Shown piece by piece: positions 20,203 to 30,384 of a DNA stretch of 42,727 nt. The DNA is from an uncultured Paraburkholderia sp. Its GTDB lineage: Bacteria > Pseudomonadota > Gammaproteobacteria > Burkholderiales > Burkholderiaceae. The translations under genes and the position numbers were made by a program. Below the pieces are notes generated by a model. That model made no database searches and had not been told where the DNA came from. It was given only the letters and a program-made list of their open reading frames with translations. Position 1 is the first letter of the stretch, and the number at the start of each line of letters is the position of its first letter. Location: the NCBI GenBank assembly GCA_940747215.1, contig CALNWS010000039.1, positions 1-42,727 of the forward strand, in the 5' to 3' direction.

Positions 20203-21015
20203 TTACGCTGCCACCGGACATCCTGCCTGCTCGAGGGCAGCCTGCGCGTGGTCGTGCAGATCGTCGCTCGTCAGCGAGGCGTCCGGCGAGCGCACCCATG
20301 CGGCGATGCGCAAGGTCGCGCCGCCGTCGTCCGGATATTGCGCGACAGTGATGACAGGCGCGAGCGTCGCGCCTGTCATCACGCGCGGTTCGTCGGCGAC
20401 CAGTTTCTTCAGTTCGCCGATCGCGGCGTCCACGTCCTTGCGCTGCGCGAGACTCACTTCCACCTCGATGCGCTGCGTCCCGCCGCTACTGTAGTTGATC
20501 ACCGGATTGCTCCAGATCTGGCTGTTCGGCACGAACACCGAGTTGCCGTCGCCGCGCTCGATACGCGTCGTGAAGAGCCCCACTTCGCGCACGATGCCTG
20601 CCGCGGCTCCGCTGCCCTCGATCACGTCGCCGACACGGAACGGCCGCAGCATCAGCAGCATCATGCCGGCCGCGATGTTCTGCAGCGTGCCCTGCAACGC
20701 GAGGCCGATGGCGAAACCGGTGGCACCCAGAACGGCGAGCACGCTGGCCGTCGCGATGCCCACTTCGCTCAGCGCCGCGATGAACGCGAGCATGCGCACG
20801 GCCCACGTGCCCATCGCGGCGAGCATCGGTGCAAGCGTCGGATCGGCATGCGTGCGCGCAAGCGCCTTCGCGAACAGGCCGCCCACGCGATTCGAAATCC
20901 ACCAGCCCACGATCAGGATCGCAAGCGCGAGCACGACGTGCAGCGCGTCGTTGGTCAACGTTACGAGAAGCGACGGCTGGAAGTGCAACAGACGAGCAAG
21001 AAAGTCGTTGTTCAT
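20203..21015 (-). CDS. MscS-family mechanosensitive ion channel
   Basis: An intact 270-residue protein. Three membrane helices are visible: ALHVVLALAILIVGWWI, WAVRMLAFIAALSEVG and the pore helix region GATGFAIGLALQGTLQNIAAGMMLLMLRPF, which carries the Gly/Ala/Gln pattern of MscS TM3. The beta domain follows (VGDVIE, GIVREVGLFTTRIERGDGNSVFVPNSQIW). It opens under membrane tension at the inner membrane to release solutes on hypo-osmotic shock. I chose the ATG at 21015 (MNNDFLARLL) because GAAGG lies just upstream; a GTG start 7 codons earlier is possible. Confidence 0.94.
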   Translation of the reverse strand: MNNDFLARLLHFQPSLLVTLTNDALHVVLALAILIVGWWISNRVGGLFAKALARTHADPTLAPMLAAMGTWAVRMLAFIAALSEVGIATASVLAVLGATGFAIGLALQGTLQNIAAGMMLLMLRPFRVGDVIEGSGAAAGIVREVGLFTTRIERGDGNSVFVPNSQIWSNPVINYSSGGTQRIEVEVSLAQRKDVDAAIGELKKLVADEPRVMTGATLAPVITVAQYPDDGGATLRIAAWVRSPDASLTSDDLHDHAQAALEQAGCPVAA

Positions 21016-21213
21016 TTTCCTTCCCGTTTTAGTCACCCATAGTCTGGTCTGGTAAGCTAAAGCAGGATATGTTCCCGTGAGTTCTCATCAGCGGCACGGG
21101 GTTTGCTCGCATGACCTACGGTTGTGCGAGCAAACATGCAGCATCGCACAACTCGTTGAATTAGCGGAATTTATCGACGTCAATCAAACGCCTTCGCGGC
21201 ACAAGGAGTGAAC

Positions 21214-21437
21214 ATGGACCCGCATTTCAAGCTCAACGATCACGTCAGTTGGAATACGCCACAGGGCATGACGCACGGCAAGGTGGTGCGTGTCATTTCT
21301 ACTCACACGACACTCGACGGGCACACACGGTGGCGGCGTCGAAAGATGATCCACATTACGACGAAGTGGAAAGCGACAAGAGCGGCAAGTGCGCCATGCA
21401 TCGGGGCAATGCGTTGAAGCGCTTCAAAGGCGAATGA
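21214..21437 (+). CDS. DUF2945 (hypervirulence-associated TUDOR) protein, frameshifted
   Basis: A small basic protein of about 74 residues: FKLNDHVSWNTPQGMTHGKVV opens it, and after one extra base near 21325 the second frame gives TVAASKDDPHYDEVESDKSGKCAMHRGNALKRF. The SWNTPQG...HTVxASxDDPxYxVESDKSGKxAxH pattern is that of DUF2945, a single small beta-barrel domain. Its role in bacteria is unknown. AAGGAG precedes the ATG by five bases. It is divergent from the MscS gene, about 200 bases apart, and converges on the GGDEF/EAL gene. Confidence 0.8.
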
Positions 21438-21487
21438 AGTTGAACGAGCGACGAGGACGATGAAGCCGCTTCAGGCGACGTCGTCGA

Positions 21488-23204
21488 TCAAACCGTGCCG
21501 AGCGGCCTCAACAGATTGCGTAGTATGGCAATCGTAATCGGACGCGAGAACCAGAAACCTTGCGCCTCGTCGCAACCCAACGCCTCAAGCTGCGCGGCCT
21601 GCTCCGCCGTTTCGACGCCTTCGGCCGTCACGCGCAGTTTGAGCGCATGCGCCATCGCGATGATCGGCCGACGAGCGCCGCGCATTGCGGATCGGTGTTC
21701 ATGCGCATCACGAACGAGCGGTCGATCTTGATGCGATTCAGCGGGAAACACGTTAAGCGAGGCTCGAATAGCCGGTGCCGAAATCGTCGACGGCCACTTC
21801 CACACCGAGATCGCGCAACGCGTGCAGCGTTTACAATGCCTGATCGGTGTCGCCGAGCAGCACGCCTTCGGTGATTTCCACTTCGAGATACGAGGGATCG
21901 AGCGCGGCGACATCGAGCGCGTCGGGATCGTCTCGAACAGGTTCTGCTTCTGGAACTGCTGCGGCGAAACGTTCATGGCAACGCGCGGCAGTGTGCCCGT
22001 CAAGCGCAGCAATTTGCCGGCGTCGCGGCACGCCGTGCGAATCACCCGTTCGCCGATCTGTTCGATCAGGCCGGCCTCTTCGGCAACTGGCACGAACTCC
22101 ACCGGACTGATGAAACCGCGCTGCGGATGATTCCAGCGCAACAGCGTTTCGACCTGCGCGATGTGCCCGTTCGCGAGCGTGACCTGTGGCTGATAAACCA
22201 GATGCAATTGCTGACGCTCGAGCGCGTCGCGCAGCATCGTCTCCAGTTCGAAGCGGCGCGCGGCCTAGCCTTCGAGCGTGGTCGAAAAGCGCCGCACCGC
22301 ATTGCCGTTCACTGCCGATGCCGCCGACAGCGCCACACCCGCGCGCCGCATCAGGGTCGGCGCATCGCCGCCGTCGGCCGGATAAGCGACGAGGCCGATG
22401 CTCGCGGTGATGTTCAGCGCGGTACCGGCGTAGTCGATCGCCTCGGCGATGCGGCTGAGCGCGTCGACAGCGAATGCATCGGCCGCCGCACCCGTTTCGT
22501 TGATGACGAGCGCGAACTGCGTGCCGCCGATCGACGCAATCGTGCCGTCGTTCAGAAAGAGTCCGCGCAGGCGCTCGCCGACGATCTGCAGCACGAGTTC
22601 GGCCGCATGCAGACCGAGCGCGTCGCGCAGTTTGCGCAAGTGATCGAGTTCGGCGATGAGCACGGTGAAGCCGCCGCCGTTGCGCTGACAGCGCGTGATC
22701 GTCAACTCCAGGCGTTCGGTGAAGAGCGTCTGATTCGGCAGACGCATTACGCCGTCGTGATGCGCGACGTACCAGAGACGCGCTTCGGACTGCGCATAGC
22801 GCGTCATGTCGATCGCGATGCCGACGTAGCGCACGCGGCGGGCCGCGTGCGGATCGATGCGTACGTCGGCGCGTGATTCAGCACGCGAGTCGGCACGTGA
22901 GTCGACGCGCGGATTGAAGCTCGGGTGAAAGCGCAGATCGGCACGCGGGCTGGACACCGTGCCGGTCGGCCGGCTTTCCTGGCAATACGGCGCGAGTGCG
23001 AGCACCACGTGAACCGGCGAGCCGTTGCAGCGCACAGAAAGTGCGCCATCCGACGAGTTCGTCGGCCGTGAAGCCGGTCAGCTTTTCAAAAGCGGGATTG
23101 ACGGCTTCGAACGTGCCGTCCGCGGAGCAGATGAACATGCCGTAAGGCGCTGCCGCGAGCGCGGCGTCGCGCGTGTGCGTTTCGGCGTAAGGGAGATCGT
23201 GCAT
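21488..23204 (-). CDS. PAS-GGDEF(degenerate)-EAL signalling protein, frameshifts and TAG
   Basis: The start MHDLPYAETHTRDAALAAAPYG leads to a PAS domain (GTFEAVNPAFEKLTGFTADEL). After a shift near 23040 the PAS ends with YVGIAIDMTRYAQSEARL. The GGDEF-like domain (VAHHDGVMRLPNQTLFTERL to ASIGLVAYPADG) has GGTQF at the active site, so cyclase activity is unlikely. TAG at 22265 replaces an expected Gln in the linker. The EAL domain reads LVYQPQVTLANGHIAQVETLLRWNHP (ETL instead of EAL), then after damage around 21730-21900 EGVETAEQ and CDEAQGFWFSRPI. The key Glu is retained, so it may hydrolyse or sense cyclic-di-GMP. A stretch near 22859-22906 encodes repeated SRAD/SRAE units inside the PAS. AAAGG lies seven bases before the ATG. 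Confidence 0.8.
22859..22906 (-). repeat. Four degenerate 12-bp tandem units in the PAS domain of the GGDEF/EAL gene
   Basis: Units of the form GCxGACTCxCGT repeat four times and encode VDSR-ADSR-AESR-ADVR. The frame is preserved because each unit is 12 bases. PAS domains do not usually carry such an insert, so it looks like a local expansion. Confidence 0.65.
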
Positions 23205-23677
23205 TCGCCGGCCTTTGATTTTCCTGTATGACGTGCGAGTGAAACGTGCGAATGAGCGTGTTCTTAAAAACGGTTGCACGAATCGAGAAGCCATCGGACG
23301 CCGATTCGGCCTTTTCGGACAACCGTGCGTAATGATAGCGGCTTTCAAGGCGTGGTCGCGAGATCTAGAGGGATTCGTTGCGTGATACGTTTGCGTTGGT
23401 GTAATCCCCGATTTCCGGTCTTCTCCGGTCTGTTTCCTGTTCATGTTTTGCCGTCGAAGGCAGCGTCGCTGATTGACATCGTCCGGCACACCATTTGCCC
23501 GCCACTATAAACACGATACGCACCGCGCCATGTCCCGCGCTAGGCGGCGTTTTCGCTCGTTTTCGCAGGGCTTGGCCTAATTGATGACCATTATATCCGT
23601 CGATATATTTTGCCCACTTCCCCTCAATAAAAGCGCCGCCGCGCGGCACGGATGCGTTCTGCGCGATCCCGGATTTC
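23205..23677. other. Divergent intergenic region between GGDEF/EAL gene and lysR
   Basis: About 470 bases without a gene. It should contain the promoters of both divergent genes. An AT-rich patch at 23580-23612 (ttgatgaccattatatccgtcgatatatt) is the best candidate for the lysR promoter or LysR binding site, but no clean T-N11-A palindrome was confirmed. Confidence 0.4.
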
Positions 23678-24565
23678 ATGTCCAAGGAAAATCATCGACT
23701 CGCACCTGCTGAAGGTGCTGCATACGTTGTTGCTGACCGAATCGAGCGTTTCGCGGACGGCGACGTTGCTGGGGCAATCGCAGCCCACCGTGAGCGTGGC
23801 GCTGCGCAAACTGCGCAACATGACGGGCGACCCGCTCCTCGTGCGCAGCGGTAACCGGATGGTCCTCACCGCGCACGCGCTCACGTTAATCGAGCCGACC
23901 GCGCAGGCGCTCGCGAACATCACGGCGATTCTGCATCCTACGACGTCGTTCAATCCGGCCACCACCAGCCAGACCTTTCGCATCGGTTCGCCGGATTATC
24001 TCGACGCGTTCTTCGTGCCCGCCGTGGTGGACGCCTTTCATCGGGAAGTGCCGCACGCCAAGCTCGAATTCCGTCATCTGATGATGGTGGACGGTGGCTA
24101 TGAACACGGTCTCGAAAGCGGCTTTCTCGATCTCGTAATCGGCAACTGGCGCACGCCGCCGGAGCATCTGCATCTGCAGCCGTTCTGCAAGGACGAACTG
24201 GTGTGCCTGTTGCGCAGCGGCCATCCGATCAAGCCCGGCACGCTCACGAAACCGCTCTACGAAGAAGTGGATCATCTCGCCGTGACGACCTATAACACGA
24301 CGGCGTGGGGCACGATCGACATCGAACTCGCCCGCAACGCCTGTCGCGCACGGTCACGACGACGCTGTCCTACTTCGGCATGGTGCCCTACGTGCTCGTG
24401 CGCTCGAACCTGCTGTTCACAACCACGCGCGCACTCGCCACGCACTACACGAAGCTGCTGCCGCTGCGCATCGAACCGGTGCCGGGCGACCCACGCGCGC
24501 TCACCTACCATCAGCTCTGGCACGACAGGACGCATCGTAGCGTCGCGAAAAATCTGGCATCCTGA
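23678..24565 (+). CDS. LysR-family transcriptional regulator, frameshifted
   Basis: After ATG at 23678 (MSKE) a base is missing near 23693; the next frame reads IDSHLLKVLHTLLLTESSVSRTATLLGQSQPTVSVALRKLRNMTGDPLLVRSG, a full winged helix-turn-helix of the LysR type. The effector domain follows (FRIGSPDYLDAFFVPAVVDAF, LDLVIGNWRTPPEHL). A shift near 24335 leads to TTTLSYFGMVPYVLVRSNLLFTTTRALA and the end at 24565. The corrected length is about 295 residues. The helix pattern resembles NodD/nitroaromatic-type regulators. It is convergent with the rubredoxin reductase gene and could control the oxygenase operon, though LysR genes are more often divergent from their targets. Confidence 0.85.
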
Positions 24566-24621
24566 GCGATACAGATTGATGCATGCGCGTCCTTGCACCC
24601 ACGCCCGGCGCGACGCCGCGC

Positions 24622-24649
24622 GAAAAAAGCCGCAAGCGCAGCGCTTGCG
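24622..24649 (-). terminator. Rho-independent terminator downstream of the rubredoxin reductase operon
   Basis: On the minus strand CGCAAGCGC and GCGCTTGCG form a perfect stem (effective loop about 5 bases) followed by GCTTTTTTC. It lies about 115 bases after the reductase stop codon and would end the Rieske-rubredoxin-reductase transcript. Confidence 0.7.
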
Positions 24650-24762
24650 ACCCGAATGCAATCGTCCGTCAGGTATCAGGAGACAGGCCTTGACACCTAG
24701 CGTGCGATTACAAAGTGAGGTCGGTCAGAAGGAAGTTGTTATCGTTCTATGACGCGATTGTC

Positions 24763-25916
24763 CTACCCCGTCGCCATCGCCTTGAGCAGCGCGGCTTTGC
24801 CTTCCACGGTCGCGCCGAGCAACGCAAAGCCCAACGGCCGCTCGCTCTCCGTGTGCAGACACACGGCGCGCGCAGCATGCGCCGCTTCACCGCCGGTTTC
24901 GATCGACCACGCGCCCACGCCTTCGGGCGTAACGACCACTGCGGGACTCGCGGGCGTCTTCACCGTAATCGGCATGACGGGAAACGACACACGCGTGAGA
25001 TCGCCCGCCAGCGTGCGCGCGAGCGCTCTCGCGGCATGTGATCGGCAGGACAATAAGGCTGCACTTTGCCGTCGATCGCCGCGCAATCGCCGAGCGCATA
25101 GACATCCGGCGCGCTCGTGCGACACCACGCGTCCGTGCGAATGCCCTGATCGATTTCGATGCCCGCCTCCGCCGCGGGAGCTGTGCGCGGCGCGAGGCCG
25201 ATCGCCGAGATGACGAGGTCCGCGTCGATGGGGTCTCCGTCCGCGAAACTCAGGCGATAGCCATCCGACAGCCAGTCGATGCGCTGCACGCCGCGTCCCG
25301 GATGAAAACGGATGCCGCCTTCGCAGAGTGCACGTGCGAACACTTCGCCCACTTGTGGCGGCAACAGACGCGCAAGCGGCGTGGTCGCCGGATCGATCAG
25401 ATCGACCGCATAACCCACGGCGGCGAGATCGTTGGCGAACTTGCCGCCGATCAGACCCGCGCCGAGTATCGCGCGAGCCGGAAGCGCGCGTAGTCGTCGA
25501 GATCGTTGATCGACAGCACGTCCGCCGCGCCGTCGCCCGCTACGTTCAGCCGCCGTGCGTCCGCGCCCGTGGCGAGCACGAGACTGCGATAACTGACGAG
25601 CGCGTTGTCCACCACAAGCGTGTGCTCGGACGGGACGATGCGCTGCACGTGCTGGTTCACGCGAATCCACGCACCGAGTTGCGAGGCCATAGCCATCGCG
25701 TCGAAACTGGCGGGCGAGCGCCTGCGGCTCTTTCTTCATCGCCAGCGCGTTCGATAGCATCGGCTTCGAACAGAAGCTGCCGCTGTCACGGCTGATCATC
25801 ACGATCGGCACCGTGCTGTCGAGCTTGCGCAACTCACGCGCGCCCGTGTAACCCGCCATGCCGGTGCCGACAATGACAACCGGTTGCGCGCCGGGTTCAT
25901 TCGACGCCGCGCTCAT
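24763..25916 (-). CDS. Rubredoxin reductase (FAD/NAD(P)H-dependent), frameshifted
   Basis: [31 protein letters not shown] gives the N-terminal FAD-binding GxGxx[16 protein letters not shown] is typical of rubredoxin/NorW-like reductases. After a shift near 25715 come [18 protein letters not shown] and [12 protein letters not shown]; after another near 25490, [20 protein letters not shown], the NAD(P)H site; and [17 protein letters not shown] for FAD. A shift near 25035 leads to the C-terminal domain [16 protein letters not shown]. The corrected length is about 384 residues. It passes electrons from NAD(P)H to rubredoxin. Its ATG overlaps the rubredoxin TGA (ATGA), a clear sign of coupled translation. 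Confidence 0.87.
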
Positions 25917-26080
25917 GTCACCACCTGCATCTCGAAGTCGTGTTTGCCGGTCGCGCAGTCCGGGCAGAGCCAGTCGCCCGGCACGTCTTCCCAGCGCGTG
26001 CCGGGCGCGATGCCCGCTTCCGGCAAGCCGAGCGCTTCGTCGTAACGAAAGCCGCAGATCACGCATTCCCATATTTTCAT
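25913..26080 (-). CDS. rubA: Rubredoxin
   Basis: An intact 55-residue protein, [23 protein letters not shown] to [17 protein letters not shown]. The two CxxC motifs (CVIC near residues 6-9, CPDC near 39-42) bind one iron through four Cys, and the aromatic GFRYDEA/W pattern is standard. It is a one-electron carrier in the cytosol. AAGGAG sits seven bases before the ATG. It is the middle gene between the Rieske oxygenase and the reductase, so it probably links them. Confidence 0.95.
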   Translation of the reverse strand: MKIWECVICGFRYDEALGLPEAGIAPGTRWEDVPGDWLCPDCATGKHDFEMQVVT

Positions 26081-26124
26081 CGCTCTTCTCCTTCTACCGC
26101 ATCTGTCGAGTGTTCCGCGCCGCG

Positions 26125-27196
26125 CTAGCGCACATATGCCTGGCCGAGCCCGATCTCGGCAAGCGCGCGGCGATACGCGCCCGACGAACGGTCGGCGAGA
26201 ATCGGCGCTTCGGCCGCGTGGTCGATCGGCAGATCTTCCGGGTGCTGCTGCTCGACGATCGCACGGTCTTCTTCGAATACCTGCCGGTTGAACGCATACA
26301 CGTCCTCTCGAGCGGCAGATCCCTTGTCGAAGTTGCGCATGATCGGCACGAACAGACGTGTCTTGCGCGCGGAGACTAGGCTCGCGGCACTCAGAATCGA
26401 CAGGCGTCCCGTTCTCGGGGAAATACACGGTGAGGCGCGCGAAGAACGGCACGTCCAACTCGAAGAAACGGTGCCACAAGAAACCGTCGGGCGCGCGATG
26501 CTGCATCGACTTCGGAAAGTTGCTGAGGGTGCTGACGTATTCCCCGTGCAGGCCGCGCTCGCGCCGTCCCACGGAATATTGCGGCACGACCTAGTTCTGG
26601 CGGTCGGCGAAACTGCCGTGGTGAATCCACGCGAAATGCGCGACGTCGATGAAGCCTTCCATCTGACGTCCCGCCGATGCGTTGATGTCGATCGAAGGAG
26701 GCAGGATCTGCTGGAAATCGGGATCGTCCCAGTTGGGAAACGCAGGTAGCGGTTCGGTACCGCCGCCGAGCGACACCCACACGAGCCCGTACGCCTCCTG
26801 CGTCGTGTACGTGACGAGGTGCAGACGCTCCGGAATCGGGCCGTCCGATTGCGACGGAATGTACTTGTATTTGCCGTCGCTGCCATAGGCAAGACCGTGA
26901 TACGGGCACACGATGTTGCCGTTCTCGACCCAGCCCTAGCTCAACGGCGCGCCGCGATGCGGACAGATGTCGCGCGCCGATACGAGTTGGCCGTTCGAGC
27001 GGAACACGACGAGCGGCTCATCGAGCAGCGTCACGCTGACGGGCTTTTCGGTCACCTTCGGCGGCGAACGCCACGGGATGCCAGTAGCGGCTGAGAATCT
27101 CCCAGTCGTGGCTATCGAAGGTGCAAGCGGGGTAAGGCGGGGGGAGCGCTGGAATGTTAGCGGGGCACTGGCGGCGGCGGGGGTGGCAAAACTCAT
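26125..27196 (-). CDS. Rieske non-heme iron oxygenase (aromatic ring-hydroxylating type), frameshifts and TAGs
   Basis: The start [20 protein letters not shown] (GGAG six bases upstream) precedes [19 protein letters not shown] in another frame. The Rieske centre is [30 protein letters not shown], a CxH...CxxH pair holding the 2Fe-2S cluster. The catalytic domain has [21 protein letters not shown] with the Asp and two His of the mononuclear iron site. TAG codons at 26936 and 26591 stand where Gln is expected. A shift near 26370 leads to [30 protein letters not shown]. The corrected length is about 356 residues. It would hydroxylate or demethylate an aromatic or heterocyclic compound; the substrate is unknown. 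The TAG at 26125 may also be false: the frame continues to a TGA overlapping the rubredoxin ATG. Confidence 0.86.
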
Positions 27197-27382
27197 ACGT
27201 GTCTCCAAAACCTAGTGGGGGGTTCGTCGCGCTCATGTGCTGTCCTAAGCGCGTGGAGACAACGATAGCGGGATGCGGTTCGCCAACCCATCCCGCGAAG
27301 TGCATCTAGTCTATGTACGAATGGGCATAGGGTGGCGCGCGAGACTGCGCAGCCTGCGCTCGCGCCGCCTGCCCGCCCGACA

Positions 27383-27876
27383 TTACGCTTTCGGCAGCGC
27401 GGCTTCGATAAACACGGCGCACAGCGCTTCCATGCCCTTCGCGTCTTCTTCGTTGAAGCGCGCGACCACCAGGCTATCCACGTCCCACATGCCGATCAGC
27501 GTGCCGTCGGGCGCGACGAGTGGCACGACGATTTCCGATTGCGACGCGGAATTGCACGCGATATGGCCGGGAAATTCGTGGACATCGCGCACGACTTGCG
27601 TCTCGCGCGTTTGCGCCGCCGTTCCGCAGACACCTTTGCCGAGCGCGATCCGCACGCACGCAGGCTTGCCCTGAAACGGCCCGACGACCAGTTCCTGACC
27701 GTCGTGGAAATAGCCGCCCAGTTCAGATCGCTAAGCGAATGAAACACGAACGAGGAGAAATTCGCAGTATTGGCGATCCAGTCGGATTCGCCTACGAGGA
27801 GCGAGCGCGCCTGAGCGACCAGCTCTTCGTACTGCGCGGCTTTGGAGAGATGCGAGGTGGTGGAAACTTCGAACAT
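27383..27876 (-). CDS. msrC: Free methionine-(R)-sulfoxide reductase (GAF domain), frameshifted
   Basis: MFEVSTTSHLSKAAQYEELVAQARSLL and ANTANFSSFVFHSLSDLNWA open the GAF domain. A frame change near 27720 leads to a section equivalent to FHDGQELVVGPFQGKPACVRI, then IALGKGVCGTAAQTRETQVV, HEFPGHIAC and SEIVVPLVAPDGTLIGMWDVDS. The three Cys used by fRMsr (in ACVRI, GVCGTA and HIAC) are all present. The enzyme reduces free Met-R-sulfoxide with thioredoxin in the cytosol. The corrected length is about 164 residues. Start alternatives 4 codons upstream exist; neither has a strong ribosome binding site. Confidence 0.85.
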
Positions 27877-28065
27877 GACAGCGCCCATGGTGAAAGCGAA
27901 AAGAGGAACAGTGAGGCTCTGAGGTGTAAAGCAAGCGGCCGTTTCGTTCACGGCTTGGGCTTTGCTGGCCTTCCTTTTACCCTCTTTCTGCCCTCTTTCA
28001 TGTCCGGAGTTGGAGCGCCGGATGCGTCGATCCGGGCGCGGCCCGAACCCCGTTAAACGACGCCC

Positions 28066-28287
28066 TTAGTCGATGCCCTTATTCGACACCGATAAAATGA
28101 CGCTCGATGCCTTGAAAATCGCCATCGCTGTCTTGCCGTTCGCGAGGCCGAGACGCTCGACGTTTTCGTTGGTAATAATCGCGGCGATCTGTGCACCCTT
28201 CGCGCCGATCGTGACTTCCGAGTTCACGGCTCCATGTTTGACTTCGGTGACTTCGCCTGCGAACTGATTGCGTGCGCTGGTTTTCAT
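28066..28287 (-). CDS. Molybdopterin-binding protein (molbindin, single TOBE/Mop domain)
   Basis: An intact 73-residue protein starting MKTSARNQFAGEVTEVKHGAVNSEV. The pattern SARNQFxGxVxxVxxGxVNxEV...AAIITNxxVxxLGLxxGxxxxAIFKASSVIL is the Mop domain, about 65-70 residues, that binds molybdate as a hexamer. It likely stores or buffers cytosolic molybdate. The window also encodes MsrP, a molybdenum enzyme, about 7 kb away; a link is only suggestive. GAGAAC precedes the ATG; the divergent NlpC/P60 gene starts about 230 bases off. Confidence 0.92.
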   Translation of the reverse strand: MKTSARNQFAGEVTEVKHGAVNSEVTIGAKGAQIAAIITNENVERLGLANGKTAMAIFKASSVILSVSNKGID

Positions 28288-28519
28288 GATGTTCTCTACT
28301 GTTTTTTATGGCCCCGTGCGAGTTGACGAGGCACTGAGTTGGAATGGATGAGCGACCTTCGTGAAGCACCACAATTGACGATTCAAAATGTCAATGAAAA
28401 CACAGAAACGTTGTGTATAGGGCTGCACAACGCGGCAACGGCACCACCACACATGCGGCACAATTCGCCGAGACCGTATCATCGTGTCCTGAACCATTTC
28501 GCCGGATGTGTCGAAACTC

Positions 28520-30264
28520 ATGCCTGATGCCGCACCCGCTTCGTTGCCTGTCGACGTGCTTGTTGAAATGCCTGTCACCGGGCCTGCCACTTTCTGGTCG
28601 CGCCTCTGCGCAACATGCTCCGCTTTCGTGTCGAGGCACACGGCGGCTCGTCGTCGCACGTCGCTCATTGGCGCAACCATCGCGGCCACGACATTCACGC
28701 TTGCGGCATGCAGCAACCCTTCGCTGCGCGAAACGCATGTGGCCGTCGACATGGTCGGACTCTTCCCGATCGCCGACTACGACACGCCTTTTCTAAGCGC
28801 GGCGGATCAGCAGGCGCATTTCCGCGCGCTCTCCGCGCGCTATTTCGGTACGGCCACGGACGCGCCGTCGCAGTGGAATTCGTCGTTCGTGACGATGCAC
28901 GTGTATCGCCGGCAAGGCGCGGACATCGCCGCATCACCAAATAACAACGCTGGAAAGAGCGGCACGGACCTCAGTTATGGCGAGAATTTCCGTCCGCACG
29001 ACAAGGCGTGGATCGACGCGATTGCGCAGAACATGGACGTCGCGCAGTTTGCAGACCGCACCGTCTATCAGCCGGAGCGCCGCGCGATTGCCTCGACCAA
29101 CCTGATGATCCGCGAATTGCCGACGATGGACACGTCGTTCTACAACCACCGTCTTGCCGGCGAAGGCTATCCGTTCGACAACCTGCAGATTTCCGCCGCG
29201 CGTCCGGGCACGCCGCTCTACGTGCTCGGCACGAGCGCGGACGGCGCGTGGCGCTACGTGCAGACAACCGACGTACAAGGCTGGGTGCGCAGCGACGGCG
29301 TCGCGCTGGCGGACGAGCGTTTCGTCGACATGTGGCGCGCCGCCACCGCCCGCTTGCTCGGCGCGGTGACGGTGGCGTCCGCGCCGGTGAACGACACGCA
29401 CAGCGTCTTCCGCTCCGACGCGCCCGCAGGGACATTGCTGCCACTCGTGGCGTCGGCGAGCGCGCCGAGTCCGGCAACGGCAAACGCAAGCGCACCGGCC
29501 GGTGACGCCACACGACCGTCGCAATCCGCGCCGCTCAAACTGCTGGTCCCTGCGCGCGACGTGGACGGCCCGCGCGCTGATCCGCAGCGCCGAACCCGGC
29601 GACACGCAAATTGCGCCTGCTCCGCTCGCCGCCACGCCGCGCCATCTCGCGATGCTGATGAAAACGCTGATCGGCCGGCCGTACGGTTGGGGCAACAGCG
29701 GCCTGTACAACGACTGCTCGTCGGAATTGCAGAGCATCTTCGCGGTGCGCGGCGTGTGGCTGCCACGCCATTCGTCCACGCAGATGAGCGCCGGGCGGGT
29801 GGTCGACCTGTCCGCCGACACGCCCGCGCAGCGCCTCGATTACCTCGCGCAGCATGGCGCGCCGTTCCGCACGCTGATCTACATCGGCGGCCACGTGATG
29901 CTGTACATCGGCAACACGACGCGCGACGGTGCGACCATGCCGGTCGTCTATCAGGAGATCTGGGGTCTGCGTCCCGCCGACGACAGCTGCCGCGCAGTGA
30001 TCGGCGGTTCAGTGATCTTGCCGCTCTACGAACACATTCCCGAAGACGCCGCGCTGCAGTCGCTCGCGGGCACGCACATCTTCTAGGTCAGCATTCTCGG
30101 CGCGCCCGGCGGCGCCGCGGCGCCCGCGCCGATACCTGCCGGGAATACCCGCTGGAACACCTGCCAGCACACCCACTGGCGCAACCCCGCCCGCAAGCGG
30201 CGCGTCGCCCAGCGCACCGGCCACGCCTCATCCCGTTCCCGACGACGATAATCCGGCCGGCTGA
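28520..30264 (+). CDS. SH3 / NlpC-P60 cell-wall hydrolase lipoprotein, frameshifts
   Basis: An N-terminal stretch of about 45 residues precedes a lipoprotein signal, SLIGATIAATTFTLAAC, with Cys after LAA. The N-terminal NlpC/P60-stabilising and SH3 domains follow (NLMIRELPTMDTSFYN, PGTPLYVLGTSADGAWRYVQ, GWVRSDGVAL). After a shift near 29565 the catalytic domain shows GRPYGWGNSGLYNDCSSELQ (nucleophile Cys) and IYIGGHVMLYIG (His). TAG at 30084 follows THIF, but the frame continues VSILGAPGGAAAPAP and, after one extra G, a Pro/Ala/Thr tail to TGA 30264, so TAG probably replaces CAG. It is likely an outer-membrane or periplasmic gamma-D-glutamyl-diamino-acid peptidase. The start is uncertain (GTG 28508 or ATG 28520). 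AAAAATATTTTT follows the stop. Confidence 0.82.
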
Positions 30265-30384
30265 AAAATATTTTTCCCGGAGTGTCGATCCGCGGGTGAC
30301 GCGACCGTCGTAATGTTGAAGACATGGATTCATGTGAGCCGGTCTTTCAGCTTACGAAATCCGTCAACTCAAGGAGACGCCGTC

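Noticed and set aside
21036..21213. Small RNA gene in the MscS-DUF2945 gap
   Set aside because: No promoter-terminator pair could be recognised; the gap is best explained as two divergent promoters.
30264..30281. AAAAATATTTTT palindrome after the NlpC gene as a terminator
   Set aside because: There is no GC stem. It may be only an AT-rich palindrome, so it is mentioned with the gene and not called.
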